A stretch of 64,000 nucleotides of DNA from Terriglobia bacterium (GTDB taxonomy: Bacteria; Acidobacteriota; Terriglobia; Terriglobales; Acidobacteriaceae). The notes beneath the pieces are model-generated. The model was given only the letters and a program-made list of their open reading frames with translations. It was not told the DNA's origin and made no database searches. Below, piece after piece: positions 33,498-43,874 of the stretch (position 1 is its first letter; the number at the start of each line of letters is the position of its first letter). Position numbers and translations under genes: made by a program. The DNA lies in NCBI GenBank assembly GCA_020073385.1, contig JAIQFH010000003.1, positions 124,001 through 188,000 of the forward strand, in the 5' to 3' direction.

Positions 33498-35831
33498 ATG
33501 CTTCTCGCCCTCGTGACTGGAAAAGATTTCAGATCAAGCTTGCCCCGAGTTGCGGCATTGCTCCTGCTCTTTGTGCCTTTCGGTTACGCCGCGCCGCCTG
33601 CAATACAGATTCCCCGTATCGAGCACGCGCCCAGGCTCGCCGATTTCGAGGCTATGCGGCCCGCCGGCGGAGCGTCCGAAAACATGTTGAAGGTTTCCGG
33701 CTTTATCGCCCGCGAGCCCGCTGACGGTGCGCCGCCCACGCAAGACACCGACGTCTATCTGGCCTATGACGACCACAACCTTTACGCGGTCTTTATCTGC
33801 TGGGACAAGGAGCCCGACAAGATTCGTGCCCGCATGACTCGCCGCGAAGATATCTTCTCCGACGATTCGGCTGAGATCATGATCGACACCTTCAACGACG
33901 CCCGCCGCGGATACGCCTTCGCCGCTAATCCCCTAGGCATCCAGTGGGACGCGCTCTGGACCGAAGGCTCGATCGGCAATGGACTTCCCGCCGATTACAA
34001 CGGTTTCGATCAGTCGTTCGACACCGTGTGGAACTCCGAAGGTCGGCTCACCAGCCAGGGTTACATGTTGCTGATGACGATCCCTTTCAAGAGCCTGCGC
34101 TTTCCGAAAACCGATCCTCAGCAGTGGCGGATAATCCTCAACCGCAGCATTCCGCGCACCAACGAAAACCTGTTTTGGCCGCGTATCTCCAACCGCATTC
34201 AGGGACGATTCAATCAAGCTGCGACCGCAACCGGTATCGATCACATCTCGCCGGCTCGCAACATTCAACTCATCCCCTACGGACTACTGCGCGGGTTTCG
34301 TGACATCGATGACCGCGATCCCACACATCCAATCTTCGCCAACCGTACCTTGCAGCCGGAAGCGGGACTGGATGCGAAGTTCATCCTGCATGACAGCTTT
34401 GTGCTTGATGCCACGATCAACCCGGATTTCAGCCAGATCGAATCGGATCAGCCGCAGATCACCGTCAATCAGCGTTTCGCCGTGTTCTTCCCCGAGAAGC
34501 GGCCGTTCTTCTTGGAAAACAGCAACTACTTCACCAGCCCGATCGACCTGGTCTTTACTCGCAACATCGGGCATCCAGAATTTGGCCTACGCCTGACGGG
34601 CAAGATGGGTCCGTGGGCAGTAGGAGTTCTCGCCAGCGATGATCGCGCTCCGGGAGAAGCTTTGCCTTTGAGCGATTCTCACTCCGGTGACCGGGCAACC
34701 TTCACTATCGCGCGCGTGAGCCGGGACATTCTTGATCAATCCACGGTTGGAGCGATCTACACCGATCGCGAATTTGCCGGTGGATACAACCGCGTCGGAG
34801 GCATTGACGCAAATCTGAAGCTCAATCAGCACTGGCGCTTGCAGGGTCAGGCAGTGAGCAGCTCCACACACGACATTATCGCGGGAACTCCACCCTTGGA
34901 CGGGCTCGGCTACAAACTCGATCTTGAACGAATCGGACGCAAGCTCAACCTGCAGTCCCAGTACCTCGACTTCAGCCCCAACTTCGAAACCCAGACCGGA
35001 TTCGTGAACCGGGTCGACCTCCGGGAGCAGATTCTTAAAGCCAGCTACTACTGGCGGCCGGAGGGCAAGTTCCTCATATCGTATGGGCCGACGCTTCAGA
35101 TGTTTAATATCTGGGACCACAGCGGCACGGCGCTCGATTACTTTGCGTATCCGGGATTTCGTGTGGACATGACGCGCGGCACCTACGTCAACTTTCATCC
35201 CTATGGATACGACGACGTCCGCCTGCGCCCAATCGACTACAGCACGCTGTCGCGGGTGACTGCCTATCCGCAACCATTTTGGGGAATTGATGCCGGGACG
35301 AGCTGGTTCAAGGAATTCGACCTGACCGCATTCTTTGTGTCCGGCGTTGGAGTGAACTTCAATCCTGCCGCGAACCAGGCCCCTAAGATAGGACACGAGG
35401 ACCAAGGCAATTTCACTCTGACCTTTCACGCGGCCGGACGCTTGCGCATCGATAACGCTTACCTGATCGAACACATTCGCGAACGCGATTCTCACCTCAC
35501 CGCCGTTACCAATCACATCATTCGCAGCAAGTGGAATTATCAGTTCACGCGCAATCTGTCCGCTCGCCTGATCCTTCAGTACAACGCGGTGTTGGCGAAT
35601 CCGGATATCAGTTCACTGTCCCGCACCAAGAACTTCAACACCGATTTCCTGATCACTTACCTCATTCATCCGGGGACAGCCATCTACGTGGGTTACAACA
35701 GCGATCTGGAGAATCTGGATCGGAACCTTGCGGTCGATCCCGTGACCGGCGCGATCCTGACCACGCGCAATGGCTACATCAATGATGGCAGGCAGTTTTT
35801 CGTGAAGGCCTCGTATGTGTTCCGCTTCTAG
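33498..35831 (+). CDS. DUF5916/CBM9-like outer-membrane protein
   Basis: An exported 777-aa protein with signal peptide VAALLLLFVPFGYAAPP. Residues about 45-240 resemble a carbohydrate-binding-module-9-like beta-sandwich (VYLAYDDHNLYAVFICWD, then SDDSAEIMIDTFNDARRGYAFAANPLG). The rest matches the DUF5916 barrel: FAVFFPEKRPFFLENSNYF, then LVFTRNIGHPEFGLRLTGKMG and a terminal aromatic, ASYVFRF, typical of outer-membrane beta-barrels. It may bind polysaccharide at the surface. No SusC/D pair or glycoside hydrolase is adjacent. Confidence 0.85.
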   Translation: MLLALVTGKDFRSSLPRVAALLLLFVPFGYAAPPAIQIPRIEHAPRLADFEAMRPAGGASENMLKVSGFIAREPADGAPPTQDTDVYLAYDDHNLYAVFICWDKEPDKIRARMTRREDIFSDDSAEIMIDTFNDARRGYAFAANPLGIQWDALWTEGSIGNGLPADYNGFDQSFDTVWNSEGRLTSQGYMLLMTIPFKSLRFPKTDPQQWRIILNRSIPRTNENLFWPRISNRIQGRFNQAATATGIDHISPARNIQLIPYGLLRGFRDIDDRDPTHPIFANRTLQPEAGLDAKFILHDSFVLDATINPDFSQIESDQPQITVNQRFAVFFPEKRPFFLENSNYFTSPIDLVFTRNIGHPEFGLRLTGKMGPWAVGVLASDDRAPGEALPLSDSHSGDRATFTIARVSRDILDQSTVGAIYTDREFAGGYNRVGGIDANLKLNQHWRLQGQAVSSSTHDIIAGTPPLDGLGYKLDLERIGRKLNLQSQYLDFSPNFETQTGFVNRVDLREQILKASYYWRPEGKFLISYGPTLQMFNIWDHSGTALDYFAYPGFRVDMTRGTYVNFHPYGYDDVRLRPIDYSTLSRVTAYPQPFWGIDAGTSWFKEFDLTAFFVSGVGVNFNPAANQAPKIGHEDQGNFTLTFHAAGRLRIDNAYLIEHIRERDSHLTAVTNHIIRSKWNYQFTRNLSARLILQYNAVLANPDISSLSRTKNFNTDFLITYLIHPGTAIYVGYNSDLENLDRNLAVDPVTGAILTTRNGYINDGRQFFVKASYVFRF

Positions 35832-35834
35832 ATC

Positions 35835-35977
35835 GTGTAGCCCTGGACGCCTCGTCCGGGGTTGCGCGCAAAGCGCGCAATGAAGAAGCTGGATATAAGC
35901 GTACTGGCCGTTGCGACTTACACAGCTGGCACGCGTCGCTTCGCGACGTGGGTCGGACGAGGCGTCCGCCCCTACAC
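35835..35977 (+). repeat. bipartite GTGTAG...CTACAC palindromic element, copy 3
   Basis: Arms GTGTAGCCCTGGACGCCTCG...GCGCGCAAAGCGCGCAATGAAG and TCGGACGAGGCGTCCGCCCCTACAC, with an unrelated centre (about 50 nt). It lies between the DUF5916 stop codon and the convergent SulP stop codon. Confidence 0.8.
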
Positions 35978-35989
35978 ACCCTTGATTCT

Positions 35990-37690
35990 CTACGACGACG
36001 CCCGGGCGGTGCTCTTCGCTTCCCGCCGCTCATACACTTCTTCTGCCCGCCGCAGCGCCTCCTGCACGTTGTCGCAGATATTCTCCTCGCCGATGACTTC
36101 GGCGAATTCGGCCTGATGGATAAGCTGCGCGGGTTGTTCGCGGGCACCGCAGAGAATCAGCGTCCGCTTGCTCGCATGGAGCGCTTTCGCCGCTTCTTCC
36201 AGCGCAAACAGTCCGGTAGCGTCGAGCGCGGTCATGTTGCGCAGGCGCAAGATCACGACCGGCGGAAGGGTATGCAGATTTTCCGTCACCACAGAAATCT
36301 TGTCGGTCGCGCCAAACAGGAATGGTCCGTGGATGCGGAAGATCGTAGCGTAGTAGGGGATATCGTTATCCTGCAGAATGTGCACGCGTCCGTCCTCAAC
36401 ATAGTCATCGGTGACCTGCGAGACGGTGGTAGTCGAAGCCACACGGCTGATGAATAGCAGCGCCGCCAGGATCATCCCTGCCTCGACAGCGACAGTCAGA
36501 TCGGCGAAGACGGTCAGGGCAAATGTGACCAGCCATATGCTGATATCGGTCTTAGTTAGCTTCAGCAGTTGTGGAATCTCCAGCCATTCGCCCATGTTGT
36601 ACGCAACCATCATCAGGATTCCCGCCAATGCTGCCATGGGTACGTAGCTGACCAGCGGAGCCGCAAACAACAGGATGCACAGCAGAGTCAGCGCGTGAAT
36701 GATGCCTGCCACCGGTGACTGCGCGCCAGAGCGAATGTTGGTGGCCGTGCGAGCGATGGCTCCCGTGGCCGGCAGTCCTCCGAACATGGGCGAGAAAACA
36801 TTCGCGACGCCCTGCGCCACCAGTTCGACATTGGGATTGTGCCGGTCGTTGCTCATGCGATCAGAGACGACGGCCGACATCAACGATTCGATCGCTCCCA
36901 GCATGGCCACGGTGAATGCGGGGCCAAGCAATCCATGAATCAGGTCGGAGTGAAACTTCGGAATCTGCATGTGCGGCAGCCCGCCGGGGATTCCGCCGAA
37001 TTTCGTGCCGATCGTCTCTACCGGAAGCTTGAAGAAATAAACCGCGGAAGTGGCCAGAAGCAGCGCGACAATCGGCCCGGGGATCCGGGGAGAGAGACCG
37101 CGGCAAATGATCAACGTCAACAATGTAAAGACCGCCAGCGCGGTAGCCTCGAACGATAGCGTGTGGAAGCTGCGCGCCAATTCCTCCATGCGCAGCGAGA
37201 ACACGCCGGGAACCTTGTCGAGATGCAGTCCGAAGAAATCTTTCACCTGCGTGCTGGCGATGAGGACGGCGATTCCGTTGGTAAATCCGATAACGACCGG
37301 TCGCGGGATGAATTTCACGGCGGTGCCGAGGCCCGTCACTCCCATGATGACGAGTAGTAAGCCCGCCATGACGGTGCACATGAACAGTCCGTCGACGCCG
37401 TGCGCCGCGACGATTCCCGCTACGACGACAACGAACGCGCCCGTCGGCCCGCCAATCTGCGTTTTGGAGCCGCCGAGCGCAGAAACCAGGAAGCCGGTGA
37501 CGATGGCGCAATAAATGCCCGCCTGCGGCGTGAGTCCCGAGGCAATGGCAAAGGCCATAGCCAGAGGCAAGGCGACCAGACCGACGGTGACGCCAGCGAC
37601 CAGGTCGAGAAGAAACTTGTGACGGTCGTAAGTCCTCAGCAAGAGGACCGACTTCGGAAGCCAATTTTCGTTGAGGAAAATACGCCCCAT
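35990..37690 (-). CDS. SulP-family anion transporter with STAS domain
   Basis: A 566-aa SLC26/SulP transporter, probably for sulfate, bicarbonate or a related anion. The N-terminal region has GVTVGLVALPLAMAFAIASGLTPQAGIYCAIVTGF and later GGPTGAFVVVV. About 12-14 helices run to residue 420. FGGLPATGAIARTATNIRSGA is a strong SulP signature. The C-terminal STAS domain (about 440-550) contains VVILRLRNMTALDATGLFALEEAA. No sulfur-assimilation or carbonic anhydrase gene is adjacent, so the substrate is open. Confidence 0.92.
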   Translation of the reverse strand: MGRIFLNENWLPKSVLLLRTYDRHKFLLDLVAGVTVGLVALPLAMAFAIASGLTPQAGIYCAIVTGFLVSALGGSKTQIGGPTGAFVVVVAGIVAAHGVDGLFMCTVMAGLLLVIMGVTGLGTAVKFIPRPVVIGFTNGIAVLIASTQVKDFFGLHLDKVPGVFSLRMEELARSFHTLSFEATALAVFTLLTLIICRGLSPRIPGPIVALLLATSAVYFFKLPVETIGTKFGGIPGGLPHMQIPKFHSDLIHGLLGPAFTVAMLGAIESLMSAVVSDRMSNDRHNPNVELVAQGVANVFSPMFGGLPATGAIARTATNIRSGAQSPVAGIIHALTLLCILLFAAPLVSYVPMAALAGILMMVAYNMGEWLEIPQLLKLTKTDISIWLVTFALTVFADLTVAVEAGMILAALLFISRVASTTTVSQVTDDYVEDGRVHILQDNDIPYYATIFRIHGPFLFGATDKISVVTENLHTLPPVVILRLRNMTALDATGLFALEEAAKALHASKRTLILCGAREQPAQLIHQAEFAEVIGEENICDNVQEALRRAEEVYERREAKSTARASS

Positions 37691-37740
37691 TCTTACAGTA
37701 TGGCAGCAGTTCGGGGAATCTGGTAGTTACCGCAGAATTT

Positions 37741-37927
37741 GTGTAGCCCCGGACGCCTCGTCCGGGGTTGCGCGAAGCGCAATGAGACGTTTGAAGTGAT
37801 GAGCTGAATTAGCGCCCCATGCGGCCGGCACGCGAGGCCCGTGGCGGAACAGCAAGATGTGGGAACGATTCGACCCCGCGGCACGCTCGCTCCGCTCGCG
37901 GGGCGGACGAGGCGTGCGCCCCTACAC
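37741..37927 (+). repeat. bipartite GTGTAG...CTACAC palindromic element, copy 4
   Basis: GTGTAGCCCCGGACGCCTCGTCCGGGGTTGCGCGAAGCGCAATGA, a centre of about 95 nt, then GCTCGCTCCGCTCGCGGGGCGG...GCCCCTACAC. It is the longest copy, because the centre is expanded. It ends 17 bp before the ICMT-like start and so spans that gene's promoter region. Confidence 0.8.
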
Positions 37928-37944
37928 AAGCTAGAATCTAACTC

Positions 37945-38529
37945 ATGGAGTTCGTTCGCACGGTGGGTTGGCTGGCTTGTGTTCTGTATTCCACCGTCCC
38001 ATCATTCTGGCTGATGGTGCATCCGCGCGCGCACCGCTGGCGCGCCCGCGTGCGTTCGCCCTTTCGCGTCCTCGTTCCGGCGTGGATCACCATGTGGATC
38101 GGCGTCGGCGCCCTGACCGGCCCGTGGCGCAAACTGGCCCTGTATTCGACGCCCTGGACCTGGATTCCCGCCGCACTGCTTTTTACCACCGGCATCTTTC
38201 TCTATCGCCGCTCCGGCGCCCACTTCAGCTTTGTCCAACTGGGAGGTTTGCCTGAAGTTCGCTCCGATCATGGCCACCACCCCCTGGTGACAACCGGCAT
38301 TCGCGCCCGCGTTCGCCATCCCGTCTACCTGGGACATCTCTGCGAGATGCTGGCCTGGAGCCTCGGCACGGGCCTTGTGGTCTGCTGGCTTCTAACGACT
38401 TTCGCGATTGCGACCGGTGCGGTCATGATCCGCATGGAGGACGCGGAGTTGGAAAAGAGATTCGGCTCAGAGTTCATGGCCTATCGACGCAAAGTCCCCG
38501 CTATACTGCCCATAGTCCGACTTGGCTGA
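37945..38529 (+). CDS. isoprenylcysteine carboxyl methyltransferase-like membrane protein
   Basis: A 194-aa inner-membrane protein of the PEMT/ICMT superfamily with four to five hydrophobic helices. The C-terminal methyltransferase-like motif is GIRARVRHPVYLGHLCEMLAWSL, then RMEDAELEKRFGSEFMAYRRKVPAILP, which matches the conserved R-HP-Y and E-L-FG-Y pattern. In bacteria the substrate is usually unknown; fatty acid or phospholipid modification is possible. It lies 32 bp before the lolC-like gene. Confidence 0.8.
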   Translation: MEFVRTVGWLACVLYSTVPSFWLMVHPRAHRWRARVRSPFRVLVPAWITMWIGVGALTGPWRKLALYSTPWTWIPAALLFTTGIFLYRRSGAHFSFVQLGGLPEVRSDHGHHPLVTTGIRARVRHPVYLGHLCEMLAWSLGTGLVVCWLLTTFAIATGAVMIRMEDAELEKRFGSEFMAYRRKVPAILPIVRLG

Positions 38530-38561
38530 GGTCCGAAGCCCAAGGTCCGACGCCCGCTTTC

Positions 38562-39908
38562 ATGCGTTTCGAACTTTTCATTGCAAGCCGATACTTGCGC
38601 GCCAAGCGCCGCCAGGCGTTCATTGGCATCATCACAGGAATTTCCATCGCGGGAGTTGCCGCGGGAGTGGCGTCGCTCGTGGTTGCTCTCGCGATTAACA
38701 ACGGATTCCGCCAGGACTTACAGCAGCGGCTGCTCGGCTCGACCTCGCACATCACTCTGCAGAGGATTGCTGACGACGGCATTAAAGACTGGCCTCCGCT
38801 GATGGAGCGACTCTCGAAGCAGCCGCACGTGGTTGCTGCTGCTCCAGCGATTTTCGAGCAGGTTCTGATTTCGCGTGGACCTCGAGCGAGAGGGGCAGTA
38901 CTCAAAGGGATGATCCCCAAGTACGAGCGGCAGGTTGGGGACCTGCTGAACTCGGTGACCGAGGGTTCGGCTGCCGAGTTGGACGCCGATGCGTCACGGG
39001 TTCCTGCATCGCCTTCGGCGAGGGCGGACCCTTCGGCTTCGCTCAGGGCAAGCGAGGTGTCCGCCCCTACACAATCTCCCGATTCTCTCGCAGGCGTGCA
39101 GCAGCGCGTCGCTGCCATGCCGCCCATCGTTCTCGGTAAAGAGATGGCTGACAACCTGGGCGCGACCGTCGGTTCCGTCGTGCTAGTGACCAGCCCTCAA
39201 GGCGAGCTCACACCCTTCGGCATGGTGCCCAAATACAATCGGTTTCGCGTGGTAGGAATCTTCAACTCCGGATTCTTCGACTACGACTCAACCTGGGCCT
39301 TCACCCGTCTCTCCGATGCGCAGCGCCTGTTTGGGCTTGGAAATCTGATCTCTCTCCTGGAGTTCAAGATTGACGACCTCGACAAGGCCGATGCCGTTGC
39401 CCACGAGATCGAAAATGCCGCCGGCCCTGGATTTATGGCAACCAACGCCCTTCGGCAGAACAGCGCTCTGTTCAAGGCTCTCAAGACCGAGCGCCTGGTT
39501 ACCTTCATCACGATCGGCCTGATCGTCTTCGTCGCAGCGCTCAATATTCTGATCAGCCTCATCATGATGGTCATGGAGAAGACCAAAGACATCGCCGTGC
39601 TCATGTCGATGGGCACCCGACGCAGGCAGGTGCGGAACGTGTTCATCGCGCAGGGAGTTTTGATCGGAGTGGTCGGTACCGTAATCGGCCTCATCGCCGG
39701 ATACGCCATCGCGTATGCCGGCGGCCGGTACCACGTGATTTCCCTCTCGCCCGAGGTGTACTCGATCAACTACGTTCCCTTCGCGCCTCGCATGGCGGAT
39801 GGCCTATGGATCGCCGTGTTCACTCTGCTGGTTTCGTTCGTGGCCACCCTCTACCCGTCATGGTCGGCCTCCCGCATCCTCCCCGCCGAGGCCCTCCGCT
39901 ATGAGTAG
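38562..39908 (+). CDS. LolC/LolE-family ABC transporter permease
   Basis: A 448-aa permease of the lipoprotein-releasing system family, which extracts lipoproteins from the inner membrane for transfer to the outer membrane. N-terminal FELFIASRYLRAKRRQ leads into TM1 (GIITGISIAGVAAGVASLVVALAINNGF). A large periplasmic domain follows, then three C-terminal helices with RRRQVRNVFIAQGVLIGVVGTVIGLIAGY. Within the periplasmic domain a Ser/Ala-rich segment (VPASPSARADPSASLRASEVSAP) is translated from a palindromic repeat and has no counterpart in usual LolC/E proteins. The LolD-like ATPase lies 280 bp downstream. Confidence 0.88.
   Translation: MRFELFIASRYLRAKRRQAFIGIITGISIAGVAAGVASLVVALAINNGFRQDLQQRLLGSTSHITLQRIADDGIKDWPPLMERLSKQPHVVAAAPAIFEQVLISRGPRARGAVLKGMIPKYERQVGDLLNSVTEGSAAELDADASRVPASPSARADPSASLRASEVSAPTQSPDSLAGVQQRVAAMPPIVLGKEMADNLGATVGSVVLVTSPQGELTPFGMVPKYNRFRVVGIFNSGFFDYDSTWAFTRLSDAQRLFGLGNLISLLEFKIDDLDKADAVAHEIENAAGPGFMATNALRQNSALFKALKTERLVTFITIGLIVFVAALNILISLIMMVMEKTKDIAVLMSMGTRRRQVRNVFIAQGVLIGVVGTVIGLIAGYAIAYAGGRYHVISLSPEVYSINYVPFAPRMADGLWIAVFTLLVSFVATLYPSWSASRILPAEALRYE
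39006..39073 (-). repeat. half palindromic element inserted in frame in the lolC-like gene
   Basis: Read on the minus strand: TGTAGGGGCGGACACCTCGC, then TTGCCCTGAGCGAAGCCGAA and GGGTCCGCCCTCGCCGAAGG, matching the B arm at 39912. The length keeps the reading frame open, so about 25 codons come from the repeat. Confidence 0.75.
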
Positions 39909-39911
39909 CTC

Positions 39912-39985
39912 ATGTAGGGGCGGACGCCTCGCCTGCCCTGAGCGAAGTCGAAGGGTCCACCCCGAGTCGCGAAGCGACAAGTGTC
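39912..39985 (+). repeat. half (B-arm) palindromic element after the lolC-like gene
   Basis: ATGTAGGGGCGGACGCCTCG, then CCTGCCCTGAGCGAAGTCGAAGGGTCCACCCCGAG and GCGAAGCGAC. No A arm follows. It begins 4 bp after the gene's stop codon. Confidence 0.7.
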
Positions 39986-40053
39986 CGCGGCGAACGCAAT
40001 CTCATGGCAGAGGTGTTCGTGGTTTTGAGGCAGTCTGGATATTCGTAACTGTA

Positions 40054-40067
40054 GTGATTCTCATCAC
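40054..40067. promoter_or_regulatory. possible CRP/FNR-type site before the LolD-like gene
   Basis: GTGATTCTCATCAC is a perfect GTGAT-N4-ATCAC inverted repeat about 120 bp before the ATPase start, with the same spacing as the site at 3315. If real, it suggests that the ATPase gene has its own regulated promoter separate from lolC. Confidence 0.35.
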
Positions 40068-40188
40068 ATGAACGAGAACGGGGCCGAGATATGTTCGTAA
40101 TGATGGAGCCGGTGAATACGGGCGGGGCTGTAAGTTCCGATCTTCCAACCTGCACCCTGGCGACCGCTTGGAACGAAAGTCAGGCACC

Positions 40189-40902
40189 ATGCATCTAAGG
40201 GATAACGGCGAAATGCTTCGAGTCGAAGGCTTGAAGAAGGTTTTCCGGTCCGGAGAGTCGGATCTGGTGCTCTTTGAAAATCTGTCGTTTGAGGTGCAGC
40301 AAGGAGAGATGCTCGCCATCGTGGGAGAATCGGGCGCGGGGAAGAGTACACTCTTGCACATCCTGAGCGCCCTTGATCGTGCTTCCGCAGGTGACGTATA
40401 CTGCGCCAACTTGCGATTGAGTTCGTTGTCCCACGACGAAGCCGCAGACTTTCGCAATCGCGAGACCGGCTTCGTATGGCAGTTTCACTATCTGCTGCCG
40501 GAATTCACGGCAGCAGAAAACGTTGCCATGCCGCTGCTGCTTCGCGGACAGACATGGCAGCAGGCAGAACCGTTAGCTTCACGCTGGTTGCGTGAGGTCG
40601 GGCTGGAGCAAAGGGCGCATCATCGCTCGGGTGAGCTTTCCGGCGGTGAGCAGCAGAGGGTTGCTCTGGCGCGTGCGCTCATCACTGGTCCCAAGCTTTT
40701 GCTCGCTGATGAGCCTACGGGAGACTTGGACGGACAGACTGCGGAAGCCGTTTTCGCTTTGATTGCGCGACTACATCGCGAGCACCAACTCACCTCCCTC
40801 ATCGCAACGCATAATTTGTCGTTTGCCAGACGTTGTCACCGTGTCTTGCGGTTGCAGCGAGGGCGTGTGGAGGAGATTTCGCCGGAGTCGCTCCCGGCCT
40901 GA
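40189..40902 (+). CDS. lolD: LolD-family ABC transporter ATP-binding protein
   Basis: A 237-aa ABC ATPase (start ATG at 40189; 40168 and 40213 are alternatives) of the MacB/LolD group. Walker A is GESGAGKST, the Q-loop is WQFHYLLPEFTAAENVAMPLLL (typical LolD wording), the signature is LSGGEQQRVALARAL, Walker B is LLLADEPTGDLD, and the switch histidine is in IATHNLSF. It would power the upstream LolC/E-like permease for lipoprotein export. A repeat and a CRP-like palindrome separate the two genes. Confidence 0.92.
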   Translation: MHLRDNGEMLRVEGLKKVFRSGESDLVLFENLSFEVQQGEMLAIVGESGAGKSTLLHILSALDRASAGDVYCANLRLSSLSHDEAADFRNRETGFVWQFHYLLPEFTAAENVAMPLLLRGQTWQQAEPLASRWLREVGLEQRAHHRSGELSGGEQQRVALARALITGPKLLLADEPTGDLDGQTAEAVFALIARLHREHQLTSLIATHNLSFARRCHRVLRLQRGRVEEISPESLPA

Positions 40903-41282
40903 AGATGTGGCTTCGAGGCTGATGTTGTGGAAGTGGAAGACGTGAAGTAGTGGAAGACCTAACGGTGGTGGAAGAGCGGCCCTTTAGGGCCGCGTTAGGG
41001 TTAGAATCGCTGGGGCTTTAGCCCCTGAGGGATGAAGGCAAGATAAGTTAGACAAAGTGCAACGCATTGGTTTTGCGGTAGGGCCGAGGGTGTTCCAGGG
41101 AATACCTTCGGTAACGTGATCAAAGACATGGGCCCCGTTTTCTCAGCTTGGGTTTCATGGCCTCTTGATTGCATAATGTGGGAATAGAATAAGGTAGGAC
41201 CGGAGGTTCGGGGCTCAGGTCCAACTTCAGTCGGGTCGGGAGCCACGCTCTCCACCCAGGAAGGTCAAAGGGGAAGGGCATT
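40903..41282. other. intergenic region upstream of clpC with repeats
   Basis: A 380-bp gap. It starts with short GTGGAAG-type tandem runs, then holds the palindromic element at 40965. The remainder (about 41040-41280) shows no ORF. A weak promoter candidate (TTGATT at 41165, AATAAG at 41188) lies before clpC. No CIRCE or classical heat-shock element was recognised. Confidence 0.4.
40965..41032 (+). repeat. GTGGAAGAGCGGC...GCCGC element, copy 2
   Basis: GTGGAAGAGCGGCCCTTTAGGGCCGCG followed by GCTGGGGCTTTAGCCCCTGAGG. It is the intergenic form of the element whose other copies overlap the PQQ-dehydrogenase ORF and the MarR C-terminus. Confidence 0.7.
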
Positions 41283-43727
<2,445 letters not shown>

Positions 43728-43730
43728 CTC

Positions 43731-43776
43731 GTGTAGGGGCGGACGCCTCGTCTGCCCCGAGCGAAGCGAGTGGGGA
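43731..43776 (+). repeat. half palindromic element after clpC
   Basis: GTGTAGGGGCGGACGCCTCG, then TCTGCCCCGAGCGAAGCGAGTGGGG, a truncated B arm starting 3 bp after the clpC stop codon and directly before its terminator. Confidence 0.65.
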
Positions 43777-43780
43777 AATC

Positions 43781-43816
43781 TGCCGCCAGCCAAAAGCTGG
43801 CGGCATTTGCTTTTTC
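43781..43816 (+). terminator. intrinsic terminator of clpC
   Basis: TGCCGCCAGC-CAAAA-GCTGGCGGCA is a perfect 10-bp stem with a 5-nt loop, followed by TTTGCTTTTT. It is the strongest plus-strand terminator in the window. Confidence 0.85.
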
Positions 43817-43874
43817 CAGATGGTGCCCTCCCGGAACCACCTCCCCTTCGCAAACGATTTAAACTAATCTTCGC

